Shown here: positions 26,559 through 34,559 of the stretch, piece after piece
How positions within the stretch are numbered: position 1 is the first letter of the stretch
Layout: each line of letters opens with the position of its first letter
NCBI RefSeq assembly: GCF_000383675.1
Contig: NZ_KB911820.1
Location: forward strand, 1-64,000
Source of the DNA: Terracoccus sp. 273MFTsu3.1
Lineage (GTDB): Bacteria; Actinomycetota; Actinomycetes; Actinomycetales; Dermatophilaceae
Length of the DNA stretch: 64,000 nucleotides
Direction: 5' to 3'
Program-made: the position numbers and the translations under genes
The notes under the pieces: generated by a model
The model's database searches: none
What the model saw: only the letters and a program-made list of their open reading frames with translations
Told to the model about the DNA's origin: nothing

Positions 26559-27593
26559 ATGGACTGGGCGATGACCGAGCGTCACGGGCACGGGCTCGTC
26601 ATCGGGAAGTTCTACCCCTTCCACGCCGGCCACCAGGCCCTCGTGCGCGCGGCGACGAGCTCGTGCGACCGCGTCACCGTCGAGGTCATGGCGCACACCG
26701 TCGAGTCGATCCCCGTCGACGTCCGCGTGGGCTGGGTGCAGGCCGAGCACCCGACCGCGCGCGTCGTCGCAGCCCCGGACGACCACGACGTCGACTTCGA
26801 CTCGCCGGTCGCCTGGGACCTCCACATGGAGGTCATCACCTCGCACCTGGACGGGCCCGTCGACGCCGTCTTCACGAGCGACGCCTACGGCGAGGAGATG
26901 GCCCGCCGACTCGGCGCGACGTGGGTGCAGGTCGACCCCGGCCGTGCCTCGACCCCGATCTCTGGCACCGCCGTGCGCGCCGACGTCGCGGGCTCCTGGT
27001 GGGCGCTGCCGTCGCCGGTCCGGGCGTGGTTCGCCAAGCGCGTCGTCGTCGTCGGCGCCGAGTCGGCGGGCACGACGACGCTGGCCGACGCCCTGGGCGC
27101 GCACTACGGCACGACGGTCGTCCCCCGGTTCGGGCGTGAGTGGACCGACCGGCGTCCTGGCGGGGCGACCGCGCCGTGGCACACCGCCGAGTTCGACCTC
27201 GTGGCTCGAGAGCAGGCCGCCCTCGAGGATGCCGGGGCCGCCGCCGCACCGCGACCGCTGCTCGTCTGCGACACCGACGCCCTCGCGACGACGCTCTGGC
27301 ACGAGCGCCACCTCGGCACCCCGTCGCCCAGCGTGCAGGCCTTCGCCGACGCGAGACCCGCTCCGGCTCTCTACGTCCTGACCGGCGACGAGACCCCCTC
27401 CGTCCAGGACGGCACACCCGAGGGCGAGCCCGTGCGCGCAAGGACTCAGGACCGGTTCCGCGAGGAGCTCGCGTCGCGCGGCGTGCCGTGGGTCGAAGTT
27501 CGAGGCTCGCGCGAGGAACGGCTGGCCGCGGCCGTCGCCGCCGTCGACGAGGTCGTCGCTGCCGCTTGGGACCTCGCCGACCCGGTGGGCTGA
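26559..27593 (+). CDS. nadR: NadR-like bifunctional NMN adenylyltransferase/ribosylnicotinamide kinase
   Basis: The product (344 aa) has two parts. Residues about 12-155 are a nucleotidyltransferase with GKFYPFHAGHQ (His22 and His25 of the HxGH motif) and the STPISGTAVR block. Residues about 160-340 are a P-loop kinase starting VVVVGAESAGTTTLADAL. It would make NAD from nicotinamide riboside by phosphorylation and adenylation. The P-loop reads GAESAGTTT, with Thr where the usual lysine stands; I recall the same in other actinobacterial NadR proteins. There is no N-terminal helix-turn-helix, so no repressor function. Met at 26571 is an alternative start. Confidence 0.88.
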   Translation: MDWAMTERHGHGLVIGKFYPFHAGHQALVRAATSSCDRVTVEVMAHTVESIPVDVRVGWVQAEHPTARVVAAPDDHDVDFDSPVAWDLHMEVITSHLDGPVDAVFTSDAYGEEMARRLGATWVQVDPGRASTPISGTAVRADVAGSWWALPSPVRAWFAKRVVVVGAESAGTTTLADALGAHYGTTVVPRFGREWTDRRPGGATAPWHTAEFDLVAREQAALEDAGAAAAPRPLLVCDTDALATTLWHERHLGTPSPSVQAFADARPAPALYVLTGDETPSVQDGTPEGEPVRARTQDRFREELASRGVPWVEVRGSREERLAAAVAAVDEVVAAAWDLADPVG

Positions 27594-27630
27594 GGGACCA
27601 GCGCGACACGGATCGACGATCGCACCGCAG

Positions 27631-27663
27631 GTCAGCCGCCGGTCAGCCGCCGGTCAGCCGCCG
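27631..27663. repeat. three perfect tandem 11-bp repeats
   Basis: GTCAGCCGCCG occurs three times head to tail (27631, 27642, 27653) in the 86-base gap between convergent genes, followed by a CCGCGG-rich tract. It may be a slippage product or part of a termination region. Confidence 0.8.
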
Positions 27664-27679
27664 CCGCGGGCCGCGGCCG

Positions 27680-28216
27680 TCAGGAGACGGCGGGCGGCCA
27701 GCGCCGATCACGCCACTCCGCCCAGGAGGCGAAGCCCGCCGGAGGGTCGTCGACGGGTTCGCTGCCGTCGAGCTCACCCGGTGTCGGGACCTCGATGCTC
27801 GTGGCCCACGCGTCGAGCTCCTCGTCGGACATGTGCCACGTCGTGCGCGACGCCTCGGCCAGACGCTGCTCCAGACGACGCCGCTGCTCGGCCCGAGTCA
27901 GCTCGAGGTAGTGCATCTCCACCCCCGCACCCCGGTCGGCGGCGGCCTGACGCAGCGCGGAGCGCTCGTCCCGGCCCCACAGGCCGTAGTCGATGACGAC
28001 GTTGGTGCCGAGCTCGAGGGCGCGCAGACCGACCTCGATGAGCCGGCCCTCGATGACGTCCTGCGCCGACGGCGGGTTGTCCTGCCCGTAGAGCGCCTTG
28101 ACCCACTCGTCCTTCGTCAGACGAAGGGCCCGCTGCTCGACCTCGAGGCGCCGGGCGGCGGTGGTCTTGCCGGTCCCGGGCAGTCCCACGGTGAGGAACA
28201 AGGTCGGGGGTCTCAT
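27680..28216 (-). CDS. P-loop AAA_33-type small-molecule kinase
   Basis: The product (178 aa) is a zeta-toxin/gluconate-kinase-like P-loop protein, with Walker A GLPGTGKTT at 11-19 and a downstream LTKDEWVKALYGQD segment that typically contacts substrate. A C-terminal WAEWRDRRWPP tail follows. It is probably a cytoplasmic phosphotransferase of unknown substrate. GGAAGG lies seven bases before ATG 28216. No antitoxin-like gene is adjacent, which argues against a zeta toxin. Confidence 0.8.
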   Translation of the reverse strand: MRPPTLFLTVGLPGTGKTTAARRLEVEQRALRLTKDEWVKALYGQDNPPSAQDVIEGRLIEVGLRALELGTNVVIDYGLWGRDERSALRQAAADRGAGVEMHYLELTRAEQRRRLEQRLAEASRTTWHMSDEELDAWATSIEVPTPGELDGSEPVDDPPAGFASWAEWRDRRWPPAVS

Positions 28217-28338
28217 CGATCACCTTCCGTGCGAGCGGTTCGGTTCCATCATCGCCGACCACGTCACCGTTCCTGCGCGAGCAGCGACCCGCTGGCTAGT
28301 CTCGACCTCAGAGCCAGCCAGCGTCGAGGGAGGCCACG

Positions 28339-28731
28339 ATGAGGTTCATGCTGATGATGCACGTGGGGCAGGACGACGGCCGCGAGGTGCTCGAGTGGGC
28401 CCAGGAGGACATCGCGGCCATGATCGAGTTCCAGCGGGCCTTCGACCGCGAGCTCGAGGAGAACGGCGAGATGGTCTTCAACGCCGGGCTCGCGTGGCCC
28501 GACCAGGCCCGCATCGTGACCTACACCGACGGGACTCCCGCCGTCAGCGACGGGCCGTTCCCACCCGGGCGGGAGTTCCTCATCGGCTTCTGGGTCGTCG
28601 AGTGCGACAGCGAGGAACGGGCGTACGCCATCGCTGCGAAGGCGTCGTCGTCACCCGGCCCCGGTGGGGCGCCGACGGGCGTCCCGATCGAGGTGCGCCC
28701 GCTCGCGGGCCCACCGCCGGTGGACGCCTGA
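28339..28731 (+). CDS. YCII/DGPF-domain protein
   Basis: The product (130 aa) is a second YCII-family protein, with MRFMLMMHVG at the N-terminus and VSDGPFPPGREFLIGFWVVE. A ribosome-binding site GGGAGG precedes ATG 28339. A 7-bp hairpin (28291-28297 with 28312-28318) and a TAGTCT -10-like element (28296-28301) lie upstream. Activity unknown. Confidence 0.85.
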   Translation: MRFMLMMHVGQDDGREVLEWAQEDIAAMIEFQRAFDRELEENGEMVFNAGLAWPDQARIVTYTDGTPAVSDGPFPPGREFLIGFWVVECDSEERAYAIAAKASSSPGPGGAPTGVPIEVRPLAGPPPVDA

Positions 28732-28839
28732 CCGACGGGCGCACCGACGACACGGGGAGACCCGTACCGCACCGCCGCCCGGACGGGCCACCCAGCCATC
28801 CGGACGCTGACGATCCCGCCGGGGCGCCGGGTCGCGTTG

Positions 28840-28845
28840 TACGTT
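28840..28845 (+). promoter_or_regulatory. -10 element, leaderless start
   Basis: TACGTT ends six bases before ATG 28852 with no ribosome-binding site between. Confidence 0.45.
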
Positions 28846-28851
28846 GTCGCC

Positions 28852-29451
28852 ATGAGCGACACCCCCGTGTCAGGCGGGTCCACCGGGCCGACGGGCCCGG
28901 ACGAGCAGTTCACCGTCCCCGTGCCCCACGTGCCGCGCGGCCCTGGTGCCGGCGCGGCCGGGCCCACGACACCTGCGGCTGCGGCTCCGACGCAGGCCAT
29001 CCCCGTCTTCGAGCCGACGCGTGAGCTGCCCACGGCCGACCCGTCGTGGCCTGCCCCGGCGCCGACCGCGCCACCCGTGCCGCCGAATCCGTATGCCGGA
29101 CAGCCGGTTTGGCCGGCCACGCCCAGTCCCAGCCGAGCCGCCGACGAGACGGTCGACCCGCTGCTCGGTCAGATCGGCGTCGCGCTCTTCTGGATCACCG
29201 TCGGCTGGTGGCTCTTCGTCCTCATCCGCGTGCTCGGCTTCCTCACCCGTCACGGCGTCACCGACACGATCCTCATCCGGACCATCGACCTCGGCGCCGA
29301 GGAGACCGTCGTCGCGGCCGTCCTGTCGGTCCTCGCCGCCCTGCTGCTCCTCCTCGGTCGCGGGCGAGCCGGCCGCTCGCCCCTCGGGTGGGCCTCCCTC
29401 GCCCTCGCCGTCGTCACGGTCGGCGTCGCCGTGTGGCGTCTCCTGCCGTGA
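28852..29451 (+). CDS. proline-rich membrane protein of unknown function
   Basis: The product (199 aa) has a 95-residue N-terminal region rich in Pro, Ala, Gly and Thr without hydrophobic stretches, followed by three predicted membrane helices (IGVALFWITVGWWLFVLI, VVAAVLSVLAALLLLLG, and one at the C-terminus). I do not recognise the family. ATG 28852 is chosen because it follows a TACGTT element at leaderless spacing. It is probably co-oriented with, but not functionally tied to, the phosphotransferase gene downstream. Confidence 0.65.
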   Translation: MSDTPVSGGSTGPTGPDEQFTVPVPHVPRGPGAGAAGPTTPAAAAPTQAIPVFEPTRELPTADPSWPAPAPTAPPVPPNPYAGQPVWPATPSPSRAADETVDPLLGQIGVALFWITVGWWLFVLIRVLGFLTRHGVTDTILIRTIDLGAEETVVAAVLSVLAALLLLLGRGRAGRSPLGWASLALAVVTVGVAVWRLLP

Positions 29452-29481
29452 CCGGGAACGCTTGAGCGCGAGCGGGATCCG

Positions 29482-30435
29482 ATGCTCACCCCCTCAGCAG
29501 CCCAGGTCGTCGCGGACGCCTACGGTCTCGACGGCACGGTGGCCCTGACCGGCCCGGTCGCCCGCGGTCAGCTCGGCCAGGTCTGGCGGCTCGACACCGG
29601 TGACGGCAGCCACGCCGTCAAGGAGTGGTTCGCGACGCCCGACCTCGGCGAGGCCTCGAGGGACGCCGACCTCGTCGCGGCGGCCCGCGATCAGGGCGTG
29701 CTCACCCCACGGATCCTGCGGACGACCGACGGCGACGTGGCCACGACCGTCGCCACCGCGGACGGCGAGACGGCCGTCCGGGTCTTCGAGTGGGTCGACC
29801 TGCAGCCGCGGTCCCGCCGGCTCGACCCGGTCGCGGTCGGGCGCACGCTCGCGGGACTGCACCGGGCGGGCGCGCCGTCGGACGAGGCCGTCGACAACTG
29901 GTTCGCGACGGGCTTCGGCGAGCAGCGGTGGCGCGACCTGCACCAGCGGGTCCTCGCGGAGGGCGCGCCGTTCGCCGGGCAGCTCGGCGCGCTCGTCGAC
30001 GAGCTCGTCGCCGTCGAGTCCGTCGTCGAGCCGCACGAGTCGCCCATCGTCTGCCACCGCGATCTCTGGGCCGACAACGTGCTCGCCACGACCGGCGGTG
30101 AGGTCTGCGTCATCGACTTCGAGAACCTCGGCCCGGCCGACCCGAGCCAGGAGCTCGCCATGGTGCTCTTCGAGTTCGGCGACGACGACCCGGCCCGCGC
30201 GCGGCGGCTTCACACGGCATACCGCGAGGCCGGTGGTCCGGGACGGGTGTCCCGCCGCGGGCACTTCACCATGCTCGTGGCCGAGCAGGCCCACATCGGC
30301 CAGCTCGCCTGCTCGCGCTGGGTCGGTGCGAGCAGCGAAACGGAGCGCGAGCGCCTCGCCGCCTGGTTCCTCGAGATCCCCGACGACCCCGTGACGCTGC
30401 CGCGCATCGACCGGGTGCTCGCCGCCGTCACCTGA
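29482..30435 (+). CDS. aminoglycoside-phosphotransferase-family kinase
   Basis: The product (317 aa) has the APH/choline kinase fold. The catalytic Brenner motif is CHRDLWADN (His192, Asp194, Asn199) and the metal-binding acid is Asp212 in VIDFEN. The N-terminal lobe has the ATP-contacting GQLGQVWRL and HAVKEWF, with Lys47. The family phosphorylates antibiotics, sugars, homoserine or choline; substrate not assignable. It starts 30 bases after the previous stop and is convergent with the mannosidase gene. Confidence 0.82.
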   Translation: MLTPSAAQVVADAYGLDGTVALTGPVARGQLGQVWRLDTGDGSHAVKEWFATPDLGEASRDADLVAAARDQGVLTPRILRTTDGDVATTVATADGETAVRVFEWVDLQPRSRRLDPVAVGRTLAGLHRAGAPSDEAVDNWFATGFGEQRWRDLHQRVLAEGAPFAGQLGALVDELVAVESVVEPHESPIVCHRDLWADNVLATTGGEVCVIDFENLGPADPSQELAMVLFEFGDDDPARARRLHTAYREAGGPGRVSRRGHFTMLVAEQAHIGQLACSRWVGASSETERERLAAWFLEIPDDPVTLPRIDRVLAAVT

Positions 30436-30463
30436 GCTCGGCGAGCACCACAGCACGCTCTCC

Positions 30464-33400
30464 TCAGGCCCGGACGACCCGCAGGGTCCGCACCTCGAAG
30501 GCACCGAGCTCCACCGGCACCACGCCGTCGAGGACCGGGACCGCGCCGTCGTCGAGCGGCTCCTCGAGGAGCGACGCCGTCGTCACCGAGCCGACCGTGA
30601 GGTCGAACTGCAGCGTTCCGCGGGCCCGCCCGCCGAGCGACTCGTAGACCCGGACGACGAGGTCGCCCGAGCGGTCGGCGGCCTCCTTGACGCTCGACAC
30701 CACGATGCCTTCACCGGTCACGGTGACGAGCGGCGCGACGGCGCGGGCGCCCCTGACCCGTCGGGACGGTGTCCCCATGAGCGCGCCCTCGCGCGTGGCG
30801 ACGTCGGCGTCGGCCCCGATGACGAGCCCGTAGCGGTGCGTCTGCACACCCTGGTCGGTCTCGGGGTCGGGGAAGCGCGGGGCCCGAAGCAGCGACAGGC
30901 GCAGCGTCGTGACGACGTCGTCACCGGCGACGTCGCGGGTCACGTCGTGGCCGTAGACCGAGTCGTTGACGAGGGCGACGCCGAAGCCGCGCTCCTCCGC
31001 GAGCACGAAGCGGTGCATCGACGTCTCGAACTTCGCCGCCTCCCAGCTCGTGTTCGTGTGCGTGACCCGCCGGTGGAAACCGAACTGCGTCTCGGCGGCG
31101 ACGTGCTCGGCGCGCACGTCCAACGGGAAGGCGACCTTGAGGAACTTCTCGCTCTCGTGCCAGTCGGTCCGCTGGTCGATCTCGAGCAGCCGGGCTCCTG
31201 GTGCAAGCGAGAGCTCCTGTCGCACGGTGGAGTCGGGCGAGATGCGCCGCTCGACGACGACCCGCGCCACACCCTCCCCGTCGACCGACGCCGACAGCGC
31301 GCTCACCTCGCGCAGGTCGGTGACCCTGTTGCGGTAGTAGCGGTCGACGTCCCACGCGTCCCACCGGTTCGGGACGTCCTGGTGCAGCTGGAGGAGGTTG
31401 CCCTCGTGGCCGGACGCGATCGCGTCGCGTCCTGTGGCGAGGTCGACGGCCGAGGTGACGAGCCCCTCGGCCGACACGGTCACCGCCACGACACCGTTGT
31501 CGAGCACCCAGCCCCCGTCGCGCTCGCTCAGCGACACGGCACACGCCCCCGGGCCGGCGGGCTCCCGCTCGACGACGCCGCCGGCGGGGACTCCGGCACG
31601 CTCGAACGGCGCGGCGTTGGCCTCGAGGGCCGTGTCGCCCTCGCCGACGAGCGCCGCGAGCGAGCGCGCGACGATCGCCTCGGCCGCCTCGGTGACCCGG
31701 GCGTACTGCTCGACCGCCTCGCGGTGCACCCACGCGATCGACGTGCCGGGGAGGATGTCGTGGAACTGCTGGAGCAGCACCTGCTGCCACAGGGCGTCGA
31801 GCTCGTCGTGGGGGTATGCCGTCCCCGCCCGGACGGCGGCCGTGACCGCCCACAGCTCCGCCTCGACGAGCAGGTGCTCGGTGCGACGGTTGCCCTGCTT
31901 GGTCCGGTGCTGCGACGTCAGCGTCGCGCGGTGCAGCTCGAGGTAGAGCTCCCCGACCCAGACGGGTGCCTGCGGCAGCTGCTCCCGGGTGCGCTCGAAG
32001 AAGGCGTCCGGGTGCTCCCAGCGCACCCTCGGGCTGCCCTCGAGGTCGGCGAGGCGGCTCGCCCGGCCCGTCATCTCGCGGGTCGTGCCGCCCCCACCGT
32101 CGCCCCACCCGACGGGCGCGATCGAGCCCGTGGCGGCCCGGCTCTCGCGGAACTGACGCGAGGCCAGGGCGACCTCCGCGCCGGAGAGCTGCGCGTTGTA
32201 GGTGTCCATGGGCGGGAAGTGGCTGAGGACGCGGGAGCCGTCGATGCCCTCCCAGAGGAAGGTGTGGTGCGGGAACGTGTTGACCTGGTTCCACGAGATC
32301 TTCTGGGTGAAGAACCACTCGAAGCCCGCCCGACGCATCAGCTGCGGCAGGGCCGGGGAGTAGCCGAAGCTGTCGGGCAGCCAGACGCCGCGGCAGCGGA
32401 TGCCGAGCTCGGTCTCGAAGAAGCGCTGGCCGTGGAGGAACTGGCGCACGAGCGACTCGCCCGAGGGCATGACGGTGTCGCTCTCGACCCACATGCCGCC
32501 GAGCGGGACGAAGCGGCCGGCGTCGACGGCCGCCTTGACCCGCTCCCAGACCTCTGGCCGGTGCTCCTTGATCCACGCGTACTGCTGCGCGCTCGACATG
32601 CCGTAGACGAAGTCGTCGGTCTCGTCGATGAGCGTCGTCATCGACGCGGTGGTGCGGGCGACCTTGCGGATGGTCTCGCGCACGGGCCAGAGCCACGCGC
32701 TGTCGATGTGGGCGTGGCCCAGGGCGGAGATCTCGTGGGCGCTCGCCTCTGCGGGGCGGGCCAGCACGTCGACGAGGGCGGAGCGTGCGTCGGCCGCCGT
32801 CTCGGCGACGTGCTGGAGGTCGAGACGGTCCATGGCGTCGTCGAGCGCCTGGAGCACCTGCATCCGGCGCGGTCCGGCAGGCAGCTCGGCCTGCAGCTCG
32901 AGGAGCACCTCGACGTCGAGGGCGAGCTCGAAGACGTCGCGCTCGAAGACCGCGAGGTCGAGGCGGCCCGTTCGGTAGAGCCGCGCCGACGAGCTCGTGA
33001 CGATGTCGCCCTCGCGGGTCGGCACGAAGGGGTTGCCCGCGACGAGGATCGGGTTCGAGGCGGCCTCGACGTAGAGCTCGACGATCTGCCCGGCCTCGGC
33101 CTGGTCGGCGACGAGGACCCACTGGTTGCGCGGGTTGAGCGACTTCACCGGCGTGCCGTCGGCGCGGTAGACGAGCCCCTCGCACTGGAAGCCGGTCATG
33201 TCGCGGTCGAAGCCGAGGTCGGCGACGACCTCGACCCGGCGTCCGGCCCAGTGCGCCGGCACCTGCCCCGTGAGCCGGAACCACGTCGTGCCCCAGGCCG
33301 CACCCCACGGGGTCCCGACGGCATACGGCGTGTAGTCGAGGGCGAGGCCCTCGACCGGCGCGACCGGCTCGCCGGGCAGCTCGTGCCACTCGGCCGCGAG

Positions 33401-33490
33401 CGGTACCGACTCGGCATGGACGGCCGGGAGGATGCGCTCCTTGAGGACGCGCGTCACGCGCCCCACGGTCAGGGGGATGTCGTCGTGCAT
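30464..33490 (-). CDS. alpha-mannosidase, glycoside hydrolase family 38
   Basis: The product (1008 aa) is a cytoplasmic GH38 alpha-mannosidase. The zinc-binding block HAHIDSAWLWP lies at about 257-267, and the catalytic nucleophile is the Asp of WLPDSFGYSPALPQL at about 372. C-terminal beta-domains (GH38C) make up the remaining 500 residues. ATG 33490 is preceded by GAGAGGCAGCC. Without a signal peptide it probably degrades imported or intracellular mannosides. It is monocistronic. Confidence 0.93.
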   Translation of the reverse strand: MHDDIPLTVGRVTRVLKERILPAVHAESVPLAAEWHELPGEPVAPVEGLALDYTPYAVGTPWGAAWGTTWFRLTGQVPAHWAGRRVEVVADLGFDRDMTGFQCEGLVYRADGTPVKSLNPRNQWVLVADQAEAGQIVELYVEAASNPILVAGNPFVPTREGDIVTSSSARLYRTGRLDLAVFERDVFELALDVEVLLELQAELPAGPRRMQVLQALDDAMDRLDLQHVAETAADARSALVDVLARPAEASAHEISALGHAHIDSAWLWPVRETIRKVARTTASMTTLIDETDDFVYGMSSAQQYAWIKEHRPEVWERVKAAVDAGRFVPLGGMWVESDTVMPSGESLVRQFLHGQRFFETELGIRCRGVWLPDSFGYSPALPQLMRRAGFEWFFTQKISWNQVNTFPHHTFLWEGIDGSRVLSHFPPMDTYNAQLSGAEVALASRQFRESRAATGSIAPVGWGDGGGGTTREMTGRASRLADLEGSPRVRWEHPDAFFERTREQLPQAPVWVGELYLELHRATLTSQHRTKQGNRRTEHLLVEAELWAVTAAVRAGTAYPHDELDALWQQVLLQQFHDILPGTSIAWVHREAVEQYARVTEAAEAIVARSLAALVGEGDTALEANAAPFERAGVPAGGVVEREPAGPGACAVSLSERDGGWVLDNGVVAVTVSAEGLVTSAVDLATGRDAIASGHEGNLLQLHQDVPNRWDAWDVDRYYRNRVTDLREVSALSASVDGEGVARVVVERRISPDSTVRQELSLAPGARLLEIDQRTDWHESEKFLKVAFPLDVRAEHVAAETQFGFHRRVTHTNTSWEAAKFETSMHRFVLAEERGFGVALVNDSVYGHDVTRDVAGDDVVTTLRLSLLRAPRFPDPETDQGVQTHRYGLVIGADADVATREGALMGTPSRRVRGARAVAPLVTVTGEGIVVSSVKEAADRSGDLVVRVYESLGGRARGTLQFDLTVGSVTTASLLEEPLDDGAVPVLDGVVPVELGAFEVRTLRVVRA

Positions 33491-33576
33491 GGCTGCCTCT
33501 CGGGAGTGCGGGTCCACGGGGGTCGGTCCGTCGACGCGACCCCGACGGGTCCCCGCACGAGTGGCGACCCCCGGCA

Positions 33577-33582
33577 TATCGT
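33577..33582 (+). promoter_or_regulatory. -10 element, leaderless GTG start
   Basis: TATCGT ends six bases before GTG 33589; no ribosome-binding site is present. Confidence 0.45.
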
Positions 33583-33588
33583 GACCGC

Positions 33589-34143
33589 GTGACGAACATC
33601 GGACGCCTCATGCTCGCGCAGGTCAGGTCGATCGGCTCGCGCAACGCCTGCCTGTCGCCGGGCGATGTGCCCGGCGGCCCGTGGGTCGCGCGCGGCGGAC
33701 GGACCTACCGCACCGGGGCGAGCGGCAGCACGAGCGAGGCCATCACCCGAGCGCGCGCGATCCGCTCGGTCACGAGCGTGCGCGGCTACCAGGAGGTCGG
33801 TCGGGCGGACCTCTTCATCCAGGTCATCCCCTTCGCGTCACCGGAGGACGCCCGCGTGGCCGTGACCGAGCTGCGCGCCCTCCCGCGGACGATGCCGCAG
33901 AGCAAGGGCCTCTCCGACGTCGGGGAGCTGCGGGCGGTCGAGGCGCCAGACGCGTCCGGCACGACGCACGTGGAGGCGGCCGAGCAGGCGTTCGTCCTCG
34001 ACGGCGAGCACTCACGCACGCTCACGGTGTGGTGCGTCGTGGGCAGCACGGTCGTCGTGGCGGCGCTCGGTGGGCGGGCCGAGGCGGTGCGGTGGCCGCA
34101 GCTCGCGGCGATCGTCGAGGCGCAGGCGGCCGCGCTCGGCTGA
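33589..34143 (+). CDS. hypothetical protein
   Basis: The product (184 aa) has no motif I recognise. It starts TNIGRLMLAQVRSIGSRN and has mixed alpha/beta character, with a hydrophobic strand TLTVWCVVGSTVVVAALGG near the C-terminus that looks like a buried beta-hairpin rather than a membrane helix. No signal peptide is evident. The GTG start follows TATCGT at leaderless spacing. It is convergent with the tiny zinc-ribbon gene. Confidence 0.6.
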   Translation: MTNIGRLMLAQVRSIGSRNACLSPGDVPGGPWVARGGRTYRTGASGSTSEAITRARAIRSVTSVRGYQEVGRADLFIQVIPFASPEDARVAVTELRALPRTMPQSKGLSDVGELRAVEAPDASGTTHVEAAEQAFVLDGEHSRTLTVWCVVGSTVVVAALGGRAEAVRWPQLAAIVEAQAAALG

Positions 34144-34168
34144 GCGGGGCCTCGGCCGACGAGGAGTG

Positions 34169-34342
34169 TCAGCCGCGACCGAGGATGCGGCTGAGGAAGC
34201 CGGAACCGGACGCCTTCTCGGACTCCGCGTGACCCGGGCAGCGCTGGCCCGCGGGCACGGTGCGCATGACCTGGTCGACGTGCTGGCCGCAGCCGGCCCA
34301 CGTCGTCTTGCCGCAGGTCTTGCAGGTGGCCGCTCGGCACAT
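34169..34342 (-). CDS. 57-residue zinc-ribbon-like protein
   Basis: The product has metal-ligand spacing Cys7-x2-Cys10, Cys18-x2-His21, Cys35-x2-His38 within a conserved-looking block CKTCGKTTWAGCGQHVDQVM, and a short basic C-terminal tail. It probably binds one or two zinc ions or another soft metal. GGAGAG lies five bases before ATG 34342. A CsoR-like palindrome sits 22 bases upstream, so expression may respond to copper, another metal or reactive sulfur. The family is familiar to me from actinobacterial genomes only as uncharacterised. Confidence 0.7.
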   Translation of the reverse strand: MCRAATCKTCGKTTWAGCGQHVDQVMRTVPAGQRCPGHAESEKASGSGFLSRILGRG

Positions 34343-34364
34343 GGTCGCTCTCCTCGGTCGGTTG

Positions 34365-34380
34365 ATACCCATGGGGGTAT
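34365..34380. promoter_or_regulatory. CsoR/RcnR-family-like operator
   Basis: ATACCC-ATGG-GGGTAT has perfect six-base arms; on the minus strand it reads ATACCCCCATGGGTAT. CsoR, CstR and FrmR-type regulators bind such ATACCC/GGGTAT palindromes with a central G-tract. It lies between the start of the zinc-ribbon gene and the 3' end of the sulfate operon. No CsoR gene is in the window. Confidence 0.55.
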
Positions 34381-34428
34381 GTGTCGTGCCCGACGATAGC
34401 CGACGCCGGGCGCGCGTCCAAGCGCGCG

Positions 34429-34503
34429 CAGCGACGGGGGTGCGGCTCAGCGACGGGGGGTGGCTCGGCAGCACGGGTACGGCTCAGCGGGCGGCATACG
34501 GCT
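34429..34503. repeat. four degenerate CAGCG...GGCT repeats
   Basis: Related blocks begin at 34429, 34448, 34469 and 34485. The first two share CAGCGACGGGGG; all end in GGCT or GGCTCGG. They fill the noncoding space between the palindrome and the sulfate-operon terminator. No function is evident. Confidence 0.5.
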
Positions 34504-34517
34504 GAGCGGCGCCGGAG

Positions 34518-34543
34518 CGCTCCCGGGTCGGTGAGCGGGAGCG
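34518..34543 (-). terminator. hairpin after the sulfate assimilation operon
   Basis: CGCTCCCG (34518-34525) pairs with CGGGAGCG (34536-34543) around a 10-base loop, 17 bases beyond the cysG stop. There is no U-tract. Confidence 0.5.
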
Positions 34544-34559
34544 GCGCTGCCGGGACGGG

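Noticed and set aside
27680-28216. zeta-toxin reading of the P-loop kinase
   Set aside because: No antitoxin gene is adjacent and the context is housekeeping genes.
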